Positions 9,439 through 17,785 of a stretch of DNA of 64,000 bases are shown here, one piece after another. Under the pieces are notes generated by a model. The model did not search any database. It had not been told where the DNA came from and saw only the letters and a program-made list of their open reading frames with translations. The translations under genes and the position numbers were made by a program. Numbering within the stretch: position 1 is the stretch's first letter; every line of letters begins with the position of its first letter. The stretch lies in assembly GCF_002954775.1 (NCBI RefSeq), contig NZ_PJME01000035.1, positions 37,886 through 101,885 of the forward strand. Reading direction: 5' to 3'. This DNA is from Streptomyces geranii (GTDB lineage: Bacteria; Actinomycetota; Actinomycetes; Streptomycetales; Streptomycetaceae).

Positions 9439-10494
9439 TCAGGAGGTCTTGACCTTGATCGAACCGTCCTTGATGCCGGCCTCGGCCTTCTTCAGCGCCT
9501 CCTGGAGGGTGGCGTTGTCCTTGAAGACCGGGTTGGAGTCGGCCAGGCCGACACCGCCGGAGGCGAGGTCCGCGCGGACGACACCGGTCTCGGGCTTGCC
9601 GTCCTTGACCGACTTGGCCAGGTTGAAGACGGCCCCGGCGACGTCCTTCAGGACCGAGGTCAGGATGGAGTCCTTGTACTTGGCCAGCGCGTCCTGCTTG
9701 TACTGGTCCGAGTCGACACCGATCGCCCAGATCTTGTTCGCGGCGGCGGCCTTGATGACGCCCTGGCCGGAGAGACCGGCGGCGGCGTAGATGACGTCCG
9801 CCTTGCTGTCGATCTGGCCCTCGGCGGCGCTCTCGCCCTTGTCGGGGCTGGAGAAGCCGCCCTCCTGCGCGGTCTCGGTCAGGTACTGCGACTTGACCGT
9901 GACACCCTTCTTGGTGTCCTCGACGCCCTGCTTGAAGCCCGCCTCGAACTTGTGGATCAGCGGGACGTCCACGCCACCGATGAAGCCGACGACGTTCGTC
10001 TTGGTGGTGAGGGCGGCCGTGACACCGGCGAGGTAGGAGCCCTGCTCCTCGGTGAAGACCAGGTCGGCGACGTTGTCGGCGGTGATCTGCTCGTCGTCGA
10101 CGACACCGAAGGTGACCTTCGGGAACTTGGGGGCGACCTCCTTGACGGCCGGCGCGTAGGCGAAGCCGACGCCGATCACCGGGTTGTAGCCCTGCTTGGC
10201 GAGCTGCTCCAGGCGCTGGGCCTTGTCCGCGTCGGACTCGCCGTCCTGCGGCTCGACGGCGGTGCTCTTGTAGCCGAACTCCGCGTCGGCCTTGTCCATG
10301 CCGGCGGTCGCGGCGTCGTTGAAGGACTGGTCGCCCTTGCCGCCGATGTCGTAGGCGAGGGCGAGGCCCTTGCCCGCGCTGTCGCCGCTGCTGGAGGAGG
10401 ACGAGGACGAGGACGAACTGCCACAGCCAGTGGCGATGACGGCGAGGGTGGCGGACGCGATACCCGCAACCGCGATTCGGGACAGCCGGCGCAT
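9439..10494 (-). CDS. BMP family nucleoside-binding lipoprotein 1
   Basis: This 351-residue substrate-binding lipoprotein feeds the adjacent ABC importer. A signal peptide ends in the lipobox VIATGC (Cys24), followed by a run of eleven serines as a flexible tether. The BMP (PnrA/Med-like) fold covers about 42-345, with the hallmark DIGGKGDQSFNDAA and the GFIGGVDVPLIHKFEAGF hinge. AAAGGAG lies nine bases before the ATG. It is closely similar along its whole length to the product of 11608-12687. BMP proteins of this kind bind purine or pyrimidine nucleosides; the nearby cdd and deoA favour pyrimidine nucleosides at least. Confidence 0.93.
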   Translation of the reverse strand: MRRLSRIAVAGIASATLAVIATGCGSSSSSSSSSSSGDSAGKGLALAYDIGGKGDQSFNDAATAGMDKADAEFGYKSTAVEPQDGESDADKAQRLEQLAKQGYNPVIGVGFAYAPAVKEVAPKFPKVTFGVVDDEQITADNVADLVFTEEQGSYLAGVTAALTTKTNVVGFIGGVDVPLIHKFEAGFKQGVEDTKKGVTVKSQYLTETAQEGGFSSPDKGESAAEGQIDSKADVIYAAAGLSGQGVIKAAAANKIWAIGVDSDQYKQDALAKYKDSILTSVLKDVAGAVFNLAKSVKDGKPETGVVRADLASGGVGLADSNPVFKDNATLQEALKKAEAGIKDGSIKVKTS

Positions 10495-10548
10495 GGGAAG
10501 GTACTCCTTTGTGCAAGCGCCATACCAGGCGCAGGTTCCGCCGCAGCG

Positions 10549-10598
10549 TAACGCGCGTAGACCAGACGGAAAACCCCAACTGTCCGGTCCGTTATCGA
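10549..10598 (-). promoter_or_regulatory. Conserved promoter module of BMP gene 1
   Basis: Read on the minus strand, TCGATAACGG (10589-10598) is followed after exactly 28 bases by CTACGCGCGTTA (10549-10560), 55 bp before the ATG. The same two boxes with the same 28-base spacing stand upstream of BMP gene 2. The spacer sequences differ, so the boxes are under selection, probably as operator or promoter elements for nucleoside-responsive control. Confidence 0.7.
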
Positions 10599-10814
10599 GC
10601 TGTGGCCGCAGTCGCGGCCCACATTACGGACAGGAACACGCCCCTCGCGGGAAGCAAGCGGGCCGTGTGCAGGAACGATGCCCGGCCGGGCGTATCCAGG
10701 GCCAGGGATACGGCCGTCCGCTGACTTCGGGCTGACCGAAGGTTGACCAAAGCCGGGGCAAGGTTGACCGAGTACAGACACACCCAAAACCAAGCCCACC
10801 CTACGTTCTGCCCC

Positions 10815-11525
10815 ATGCCCCCACTGCCACCCCCACCCCCACGCCCCGCCCCGCACCCCAGGGCGACGGCCTCCCTGCCCGTGCTGCCCTACCGCAAGCC
10901 CACCAAGGGCCGCGACTACTGGGTCCTGGACGACGTCCTGCCGGACGTGGACGCCGTACGCGAGCGCTGCCTCGCCAAGGACGACTGGACCGAGGGGTAC
11001 CCGTACACCTCGGAGAGCTGGCCCGGGCTGCGGGCCATGCCGGGGCTCGAACCGGCCGAGCTTGGCCGGATCGAGCGGCTGGTGCGGCAGTCGACGGGGG
11101 CGAAGGAACTGTGGGTGCAGCAGGCACCCGGCGGCGGCACCCTCAACCACAACTGCGTCCAGGTGGTCGGCGAAGGCGAGAGCACCCCCCGCCCGCACAC
11201 GGACTCACGCTCACTGTGCCGGTACGCGGCTGTCCTGTACCTCAACCCGAGCGCCCCGAGGAACTGCGGCACCAGCTTCTTCCGCCAGTCCCTGCCCGGC
11301 GGCAGACTCGGCGGCAACACGGTGCAGGCCCCGCACAACAGCCTGGTCGAGGCACTGGGCACACGGTTCGTGGCACCGGACGCCTTCGAGGAGGACGTAC
11401 AGGTACCGCACAAGTACAACCGCCTGCTCCTCTACAACGCCAACCTCGTGCACAGCGCGACGGGTTACTGCGGGACGACGCTGGCGGAGAAGCGGATGAC
11501 GGCGGTGTTCTTCTGGATGGCCTGA
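10815..11525 (+). CDS. DUF6445-like, probable 2-oxoglutarate/Fe(II)-oxygenase-fold protein
   Basis: This 236-residue soluble protein lies between the two BMP lipoprotein genes but on the opposite strand. After a proline-rich N-terminus it shows features of the double-stranded beta-helix oxygenases. PRPHTDSR (near 135) supplies an H-x-D iron pair, NANLVHSATGYCG (near 216) the distal histidine, and KRMTAVFFW (near 228) an arginine that could hold 2-oxoglutarate. I recall such proteins being catalogued as DUF6445. The ATG at 10815 has no ribosome site but TACGTT ends seven bases upstream, so the mRNA is probably leaderless. The substrate is unknown. Confidence 0.7.
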   Translation: MPPLPPPPPRPAPHPRATASLPVLPYRKPTKGRDYWVLDDVLPDVDAVRERCLAKDDWTEGYPYTSESWPGLRAMPGLEPAELGRIERLVRQSTGAKELWVQQAPGGGTLNHNCVQVVGEGESTPRPHTDSRSLCRYAAVLYLNPSAPRNCGTSFFRQSLPGGRLGGNTVQAPHNSLVEALGTRFVAPDAFEEDVQVPHKYNRLLLYNANLVHSATGYCGTTLAEKRMTAVFFWMA

Positions 11526-11548
11526 CCGTCACATGGTTCGGTACGACG

Positions 11549-11583
11549 AGCGGCGCCCCGGCCACATGGACCGGGGCGCCGCT
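11549..11583. terminator. Bidirectional terminator
   Basis: A perfect 13-bp stem (AGCGGCGCCCCGG with its complement) and a 9-base loop lie between the convergent stops of the oxygenase-like gene (11525) and BMP gene 2 (11608). The position suits termination from both sides. Confidence 0.8.
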
Positions 11584-11607
11584 CTGCTGTCGGATGTCAG
11601 ACCTGAC

Positions 11608-12687
11608 TTACTTGGTGTTGACGGTGACCTTGCCGTCGATGATGTCCTGCTTGGCCTTGTCGACCGCGGCCACGACGTCCGTCATCGCCTTGTACTTCGG
11701 GTTGCTGTCGGCGAACCCGACGCCGCCCGACTTGAGGTCGCCGCGCTGGACGCCGCTCAGCGGCTTGCCCTCGTACACGGACTTGGCGAGGTCGTAGACA
11801 GCGCCGCCGACGTTCTTCAGGGCCGAGCCGAGGATGTAGTCCTTGTACTCGGCGAGCGCCTTCTGGCCGTACTGGTCGGAGTCGACGCCGATCGCCCAGA
11901 CCTTCTTGCTCGCGGCCTCGGAGATCACGCCCTGGCCGGAGAGGCCGGCCGCGTGGTAGAGCACGTCGGCGCCGGCCTCGATCTGGCCGCTGGCCGCGTC
12001 CTTGCCCTTGTCGGGGCTGGCGAAGCCGCCCTCCTGGGGGGTCTCGGTCAGGTACTGCGACTCGATCTTGATGCTGGGGTTGATGGACTTGGCACCCTGG
12101 ACGAAGCCCGCCTCGAACTTGTGGATGAGGGGGATGTCCACGCCGCCGATGAAGCCGATGTGGTTGACCTTGGAGGTCTTGGCGGCGGCGACGCCGGCCA
12201 GGTAGGAGGCCTGCTCCTCGGTGAAGACCATGTCGGCGACGTTCTTCGCGCTGACCTGCTCGTCGTCGATGATGCCGAAGGTGATGTCCGGGAACTTGGC
12301 GGAGACCTCCTTGACGGCGGGCGCGTAGATGAAGCCGACGCCGATGACCGGGTTGTAGCCGGCCTGGGCGAGCTGGGTGAGGCGCTGGACCTTGTCCGCG
12401 TCGGACTCGCCGTCCTGCGGCTCGATGTCCCGGCCGCCGATGCTGAACTCCTTCTCGGCCTTCTCGAAACCGGCGTAGGCGGCGTCGTTGAAGGACTGGT
12501 CGCCCTTGCCGCCGATGTCGTAGGCGAGACCGATGCCCTTGCCGGTGTACTTGCCGGACTCCTCGTCCGAGGTGCCCGAGCTGGTGCTGGACTCACCGCA
12601 GCCGACAGCCGTGAGGGCGATGACCGCGACGGTCACCGCAGCTTGAGAGAACCGAGTCCTCCGAGAAATAAGACGCACAGCAGGCAC
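11608..12687 (-). CDS. BMP family nucleoside-binding lipoprotein 2
   Basis: This 359-residue paralogue of the 9439-10494 protein has a signal peptide ending at lipobox ALTAVGC (Cys30) and a Ser/Thr/Glu-rich tether. It has the same BMP fold with DIGGKGDQSFNDAA and GFIGGVDIPLIHKFEAGF. The start is a GTG preceded by GAAGGG. No permease or ATPase gene accompanies it, so it probably delivers a different or overlapping nucleoside to the same ABC channel. It is transcribed from its own promoter, which carries the same two upstream boxes as BMP gene 1. Confidence 0.93.
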   Translation of the reverse strand: MPAVRLISRRTRFSQAAVTVAVIALTAVGCGESSTSSGTSDEESGKYTGKGIGLAYDIGGKGDQSFNDAAYAGFEKAEKEFSIGGRDIEPQDGESDADKVQRLTQLAQAGYNPVIGVGFIYAPAVKEVSAKFPDITFGIIDDEQVSAKNVADMVFTEEQASYLAGVAAAKTSKVNHIGFIGGVDIPLIHKFEAGFVQGAKSINPSIKIESQYLTETPQEGGFASPDKGKDAASGQIEAGADVLYHAAGLSGQGVISEAASKKVWAIGVDSDQYGQKALAEYKDYILGSALKNVGGAVYDLAKSVYEGKPLSGVQRGDLKSGGVGFADSNPKYKAMTDVVAAVDKAKQDIIDGKVTVNTK

Positions 12688-12760
12688 CCCTTCATCCCCA
12701 CGGCACCGTCCCCGGCCCGCTTACCCATACGCCGACTACGGCAGCGATTGCGGCGCACAG

Positions 12761-12810
12761 TAACGCGCGTAGAAAGGGAGGGGAACGGGGTTGTGGAAGG
12801 CCGTTATCGA
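12761..12810 (-). promoter_or_regulatory. Conserved promoter module of BMP gene 2
   Basis: On the minus strand TCGATAACGG (12801-12810) and CTACGCGCGTTA (12761-12772) are separated by exactly 28 bases, matching the module upstream of BMP gene 1 base for base in both boxes. The downstream box ends 74 bp before the GTG start. Confidence 0.7.
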
Positions 12811-13061
12811 TTCGTGCCGAGGGGGGTTACGTTTGCCCACGCAGGGTTACGACGGAGTGAAACAAAGGGACGAAGGGTCCCGGAAGGGACCCACTCCGAA
12901 CTTCGACCGCCGCCCCCTCCCCGACGGTTCCGAATCCGCCCGACGGTCCGCCGGCCCGACGCCCGGGCCGCATGGCGCCGCTCGGCATCGACTGCTCGGC
13001 AGCGGGCGCGGCGGCGCGGCGGGGGCGCCGCGAAGATGACATTGGCGATAGCCCGGACAGC

Positions 13062-13905
13062 ACCCCGGCCCTGCCCGGCGGATCAGACGCGGGCCGACGG
13101 CGCCCAGCGCGGCAGCGCCGCATGCGGGACGGGACGACAGGGAGCCTGCCCGACGCCCGGGCCGCACGGCGGCAACGCAATCGGTCGCTCTACGGCAGGC
13201 GTACCGGCGTAAGCCTGCATGGGGCTGTACGTCACGTCCCGCCCCTGCCCGGCGGAGCCCGCCCGGGCCACGAGCCGGCGACGACAGCCACAGCAGCACC
13301 GCGACCCGAAGCCGACCCGACCCGGACGGCACGCACCAAGCCCTGCCCGACCTGTCACGCCCGGACCGCACGGCGGCGATGCCATCAGCCGCCCCACAGC
13401 AGGCGCCCTGGCGCAAACCTGCACAAGCCTGTACGTCACACCCCGCCCCTGCCCGGCGAATCACACCCGGGCCACGAGCCGACGACGACAGCCACAGCAG
13501 CACCGCGACCCGAAGCCGACGCGATCCAGACGGCACGCACCAATCCCTGCCCGACCTGTCACGCCTCGGCCGCACGGCGGCGACGCAATCAGCCGCCCCA
13601 CAGCAGGCGCGCTGGCGCAAACCTGCACAAGCCTGTACGTCACACCCCGGCCCTGCCCGGCGGATCAGGCGCGGGCCGACGGCGACACCGTCGCGCGGCG
13701 GCGATGCCGTCAGCGCCTTCGCGGCGGACGCACCGGCCCCGCGACCAGAAAGCCGACCGCCCTCGGACGGCAGGCCGACGGTCCCCGCCGCAGGGCGGCG
13801 ATGCCGTCAGCCTCTCCACAGCGGACACGTCGGCCGCCCGAGCTGGAGCCCGCCCCATCCAGACGGCCGGCACACCCCGAGCCCTGCCCAGCGGGTCACG
13901 CCGCG
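13062..13905. repeat. Degenerate tandem repeat, 204-bp period, apparently non-coding
   Basis: Two units (13223-13426 and 13427-13630) are about 90% identical and exactly 204 bp long. A shorter related unit precedes them from about 13062, and a diverging one begins at 13631 and fades by about 13905. Each of the clear units carries a GGCGGC-loop-GCCGCC hairpin that is kept although the loop changes. Because 204 is divisible by three, several frames stay open on both strands, but none has a start, codon bias or family I recognise. The tract fills most of the 1.28-kb gap between BMP gene 2 and the amidohydrolase gene. Confidence 0.85.
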
Positions 13906-13969
13906 AACGCGGGGCCCGGCGCGTTCCCGAAGGGGGCCGCCGTCGTCGCGCTCACCGGCGTCAGCCCTG

Positions 13970-15229
13970 CTAGCTCCGTCGTGCCTCAAGCAGCGCCGCC
14001 GCCGTGAACAGTTCCACGCCGACCTTGATGGCGTGCTCGTCGGCGTCGAAGTCGCCCTGGTGGAGGTCTCGTACGCCTCGCTCGCCCGGCCTGCGGACGC
14101 CCAGGCGGGCCATCGCGCCGGGGATCTGTTCCAGGTACCAGGAGAAGTCCTCGCCGCCGAGGCTCTGTTCGGTGTCCTCGATGGTGTGGGCGCCCAGGCG
14201 GGCCGTCATCGCCTCGCGCAACAGCTCTGTCGTCACCGGGTCGTTGACGACCGGCGGTACCCCGCGCACGTAGTTGATCTCGGACTTGGCGCGGTACAGG
14301 TTGGCGATCTCGTCGATGGCCGCGTGGACCAGGTCGGGGGCCTGGTGCCAGGCCTCCAGGTCGAGGCAGCGGACGGTTCCGGAGAGTTCGGCGTGCTGCG
14401 GGATCACGTTGCAGGCGTGCCCCGACTCGATCCGGCCCCAGGTCACCGCGAGCCCGCTGCGGCCGTCCACGCGCCGGGCGACGAGCGCGGGCACGTCCGT
14501 GGCGACCCGGGCGGCGGCGGTGACCAGGTCGGTGGTGAGGTGCGGGCGTGCGGTGTGGCCGCCGGCGCCGTCGAGGGAGACCTCCAGGCGGTCGCAGGCG
14601 GAGGTGATGGGGCCGTGGCGCAGCCCGATCCGCCCGGCGTCGACCTTCGGGTCGCAGTGCACGGCGATGATCCGCCCGACCCCGTCGAGCACACCGCACT
14701 CGATGGCGTCCGTGGCGCCGCCGGGCAGGATCTCCTCGGCGGGCTGGAAGAGCAGCCGGACCGGGCGCGGGAGCCGGCCCTGCTTGTGCAGTTCGGCGAG
14801 GACCAGGCCGGCGCCGAGGACCACGGTCGTGTGGATGTCGTGGCCGCAGGCGTGGGCCCGGTCGGGCACGGTCGAGCGGTACGCGCACTCACTCTTCGTG
14901 TCCGGGATGGGCAGCGCGTCGATGTCCGCGCGCAGCGCCAGCATGGGCGGAACGGTTCCGCTGTCCCGCCCCTCGGGGTCGGTTCCGAGGTCGCCGGTGT
15001 CACCGATGTCACAGATGAGGCCGGTTCCGATGGAGAGCACGCGCGGCTTCAGGCCCGCCTTCTCCAGCCGTTCCTTGATCGCGGCGGTGGTGCGGAACTC
15101 CTGGTTGCCCAGCTCCGGGTGCATGTGCAAGTCGCGCCGGAACATGACCAGTTCGGCGCGCAGCGCCTCCGGCAACGTGCCGGGAAGCGCGGCTTCCCCG
15201 GGGAGATCGACCTCGGACTCTGGCGACAT
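13970..15229 (-). CDS. M20 family amidohydrolase / peptidase
   Basis: This 419-residue zinc hydrolase belongs to the M20D type (N-acyl amino acid or hippurate-like amidohydrolases). Metal-binding motifs are intact: HACGHDIHTTV near 130, FQPAEE near 162, and SLGGEDFSWYL near 366, with a lid domain inserted between. The ATG at 15229 is preferred; an in-frame GTG lies four codons upstream (15241), and AAAGGG lies eleven bases before the ATG. A perfect ACCCTT-TG-AAGGGT palindrome overlaps the GTG and this site, a possible operator or translation-blocking hairpin. The substrate cannot be inferred from context. Confidence 0.88.
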   Translation of the reverse strand: MSPESEVDLPGEAALPGTLPEALRAELVMFRRDLHMHPELGNQEFRTTAAIKERLEKAGLKPRVLSIGTGLICDIGDTGDLGTDPEGRDSGTVPPMLALRADIDALPIPDTKSECAYRSTVPDRAHACGHDIHTTVVLGAGLVLAELHKQGRLPRPVRLLFQPAEEILPGGATDAIECGVLDGVGRIIAVHCDPKVDAGRIGLRHGPITSACDRLEVSLDGAGGHTARPHLTTDLVTAAARVATDVPALVARRVDGRSGLAVTWGRIESGHACNVIPQHAELSGTVRCLDLEAWHQAPDLVHAAIDEIANLYRAKSEINYVRGVPPVVNDPVTTELLREAMTARLGAHTIEDTEQSLGGEDFSWYLEQIPGAMARLGVRRPGERGVRDLHQGDFDADEHAIKVGVELFTAAALLEARRS

Positions 15230-15564
15230 CAGACTGTTCACCCTTTGAAGGGTAGGACGCCCGGGCGGTCAACTGACCCACGATCAACAAAAGTTCAACC
15301 TGTTAGGGGAAGAAAATCTGACCACCGGAGGCATATTCGTGCACGGGGATGGGTAAACTCGCCCGCCTTTCCGGCTGATTCGGATCATGAGGGCACTTTC
15401 CGGGCACCCATGTCCGTCCAGCCCCTCCAACGATGCCACGCCGACGATCGCCCCGCCGGTTCCGTCCACCCACCGAAACGGCCACGGTCACAGCACATGA
15501 ACACTCGCCGTCGCCCACGGGAACGCCCCCTCGCCCGCACCGGGCCCCGGTAACGTGCACCCCC

Positions 15565-16227
15565 GTGACCGCCACGACCCATGACTTCCTCCACGCCACC
15601 CGCGCGTCCTACGACGCCATGGCCGCCGACTACACAGAGCGATACGCGGACCACTTGGCGGACCTCCCCCTGGACCGCTCCCTCGTCTCCGCGTTCGCCG
15701 AACTGGTCCGGGCCCAGGGCTCCGCGCCCGTCGCGGACATCGGCTCCGGGCCCGGCTACGTGACCGCGAGACTGCACGCCCTCGGCGTCCCGGTGTTCGG
15801 CGTCGACCTGTCGCCGCGCATGGTGTCGCTGGCCCGCCGGGCCCACCCCGAACTCCGGTTCCACGTCGGCTCGATGACGTCCCTGGACCTGCCCGACGAG
15901 ACCCTGGGCGGAGTCCTCGCCCTCTACTCGATCATCCACGTCCCGGACAGCGACCTCCCCACGGTGTTCACGGAGTTCCACCGCGTCCTGGCCCCCGGCG
16001 GCCACGTCCTCCTCGGCTTCCAGGCGGGCCCCGACGACAGCCACCTCCACCTCGCGGAACGCTTCGGCCACGAGATGTCCCTGGACTACTGGTTCCGTAC
16101 GCCGGACAGCGTCGCCGCACTCCTGACCAAGGCGGGCCTGACCGTGCAGGCGCAAACGATCCGCGAACCCCACGAGGACGAGACCCGCCAGCGCGCGTTC
16201 CTGCTGGCGCGCAAGCCGGTGGGGTAA
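15565..16227 (+). CDS. SAM-dependent class I methyltransferase
   Basis: This 220-residue Rossmann-fold methyltransferase has motif I VADIGSGPGYVT near residue 55, motif II with an acidic end (VFGVDLSPRM), and a post-motif region LGGVLALYSIIHV. The target cannot be predicted. The GTG at 15565 lacks a ribosome site, while TAACGT ends eight bases before it, so translation is probably leaderless. The in-frame extension further upstream is low-complexity and has no good start. It is divergent from the amidohydrolase gene across a 335-bp region. Confidence 0.85.
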   Translation: MTATTHDFLHATRASYDAMAADYTERYADHLADLPLDRSLVSAFAELVRAQGSAPVADIGSGPGYVTARLHALGVPVFGVDLSPRMVSLARRAHPELRFHVGSMTSLDLPDETLGGVLALYSIIHVPDSDLPTVFTEFHRVLAPGGHVLLGFQAGPDDSHLHLAERFGHEMSLDYWFRTPDSVAALLTKAGLTVQAQTIREPHEDETRQRAFLLARKPVG

Positions 16228-16423
16228 CCCTCCGGGGGCGGGGAAGCGGGCCGCGCCGCCCGCGCCCGCCTCTGGGCGCGGGGCCCCGCGACAACACGCC
16301 CGGCCGCCCCGGAGCCCGGCCCGGCCGAGAACCGGCTGCGCCTCGCGGAGAGCTCGCGAAGAAGCCCCTCGGCACGCGACGAACAGCGGGAGACCAGGTA
16401 CCGAAGCAGTGGGGCAACGGGCG

Positions 16424-17674
16424 TCAGCCCGTCGCCTTCGCCTCCCTCACCGACTGCTCCGGCTGGTCCGACTCCGTCGACACCCGCTCCACGTCCCGCG
16501 CCGATCCCGTCACGCCCGACAGGAAGCCCTGTGCCCTCGGGGACGCGTTCGCCGTCAGCCAGGCCGGGTCGATGTCGCAGACGGCGACCTTGACGTCCGT
16601 ACCGGCCAGGGCCAGGGGGAGGGTGTGGACCACCGTCGAGGGGAAGCTCAGGATCGTACGGCCGATGGGGCCCCTGCGGGCGATCAGTTCCAGGGGGAGG
16701 TCCGGGCGGACCACCTCAAGGCCCGTGCAGGCGGCCAGGTCGTGGAGTTTCTCGGGGCTTTCGCGGCGGTGGGCGAAGTAACGCGTCACGCCGTGGGTCT
16801 TGGCGAGGGTGCGGACCGCCTCGCGGTAGCTGTCGGCGTCCACCACGCCCGTCTCCACCAGGGAGGTGCCCACCATGTCGGCGCCCTCGGAGATATGCGG
16901 GGGGCCGAAGCGGGAGCGGGTCCAGGCGAAGTCGTTGGAGGTGACCTCGACGCCCTTCGGGGTGTCCTCGATCGGCATGGACGAGAAGATCTCGACCCTG
17001 CGCCTGCCGCCCGGGGTCAGTCTGCGGCGGGCCTTCGACGACACCGGGATGAACAGCAGGTCCCGCGCGCCGGGGCGCTGCGACTTGCGGTGCCAGCGCA
17101 CCAGGCGTTCGCCGCGCGCCAGTTGGGAGACGAACTCCATGGTCGCCGTGCCGTCGTCGACCACGACGAGGTCACGGGCCTTGGTGATGTTGAGAAGTAC
17201 TTGTACGTAGCGGGAGAACGGGTCTCCCATCACGATGCGCCGCGTGCGGCGCAGGAGGGGGGCCAGGCCGCCGATCGTGCGGAACGGGGCCGAGGTTCCG
17301 GCCCGCGCGTCCTCCCAGCGGACCTCGTGGCCCTCCTCGCGGGCGAGTTCGGCCATGCGGCGCAGCTGGCCCCGGGTCATCGGGTCGACCGGGGAGAGGA
17401 CCACCAGGGTCAGTCCGCCGACCGCCGGTTCCCGGTCCCGGAGTACCGTCGGGCGGTTCTGGCCCTTGCGCCAGCGGCGTGTCGCCTGTCCGGGGACCCG
17501 TGCCGCGAATTTTCCCTTTTTGCGGGCGGGAACGGCCGACGCCGGACCGCCGGCCCCCTCCGGGCTGAGCGCGTGCGCATGCACATGCGCCCATTCCAGC
17601 ACGTTCAGGAGCTGGACCGGGCTCTCGACGAAGGCGAGAGTATGGGGGCCGGTGGTACCGGCGCGTGGGCTCAT
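16424..17674 (-). CDS. Putative glycosyltransferase of the sialyl/Kdn polymer cluster
   Basis: This 416-residue cytoplasmic protein begins with HTLAFVESPVQLLNVLEWA, the kind of N-terminus seen in sialyltransferase and polysialyltransferase-like GT-B enzymes (GT52-related). A second half contains RRIVMGDPFSRYVQVLLNI and LVVVDDGTATMEFV, resembling their D/E-D/E-G motif, and GRTILSFPSTVVHTLPLAL, resembling their S motif. It lies downstream of, and in line with, the NeuB/NeuA-like genes, so transfer of Kdn or a related sugar from a CMP donor is the likely job. The family assignment is by motif resemblance only. Confidence 0.6.
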   Translation of the reverse strand: MSPRAGTTGPHTLAFVESPVQLLNVLEWAHVHAHALSPEGAGGPASAVPARKKGKFAARVPGQATRRWRKGQNRPTVLRDREPAVGGLTLVVLSPVDPMTRGQLRRMAELAREEGHEVRWEDARAGTSAPFRTIGGLAPLLRRTRRIVMGDPFSRYVQVLLNITKARDLVVVDDGTATMEFVSQLARGERLVRWHRKSQRPGARDLLFIPVSSKARRRLTPGGRRRVEIFSSMPIEDTPKGVEVTSNDFAWTRSRFGPPHISEGADMVGTSLVETGVVDADSYREAVRTLAKTHGVTRYFAHRRESPEKLHDLAACTGLEVVRPDLPLELIARRGPIGRTILSFPSTVVHTLPLALAGTDVKVAVCDIDPAWLTANASPRAQGFLSGVTGSARDVERVSTESDQPEQSVREAKATG

Positions 17675-17785
17675 CGACGTACGACCGTCGCTTCCGTGAG
17701 TACGGACTGGGGAATCCGCTGGACGACAGTGGTCACCGGACAGTGGTCACCGGCTCGCGCCGGTGGGGCCGCTGAGTGGTGCTGA

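Noticed and set aside
13223..13630. Possible CRISPR array
   Set aside because: Units are 204 bp, almost fully repeated with no unique spacers, and there are no cas genes.
13379..15553. Long plus-strand open frame of 724 codons across the repeat tract and amidohydrolase
   Set aside because: It is antisense to the amidohydrolase and runs through the 204-bp repeats; composition is that of a high-GC shadow frame.
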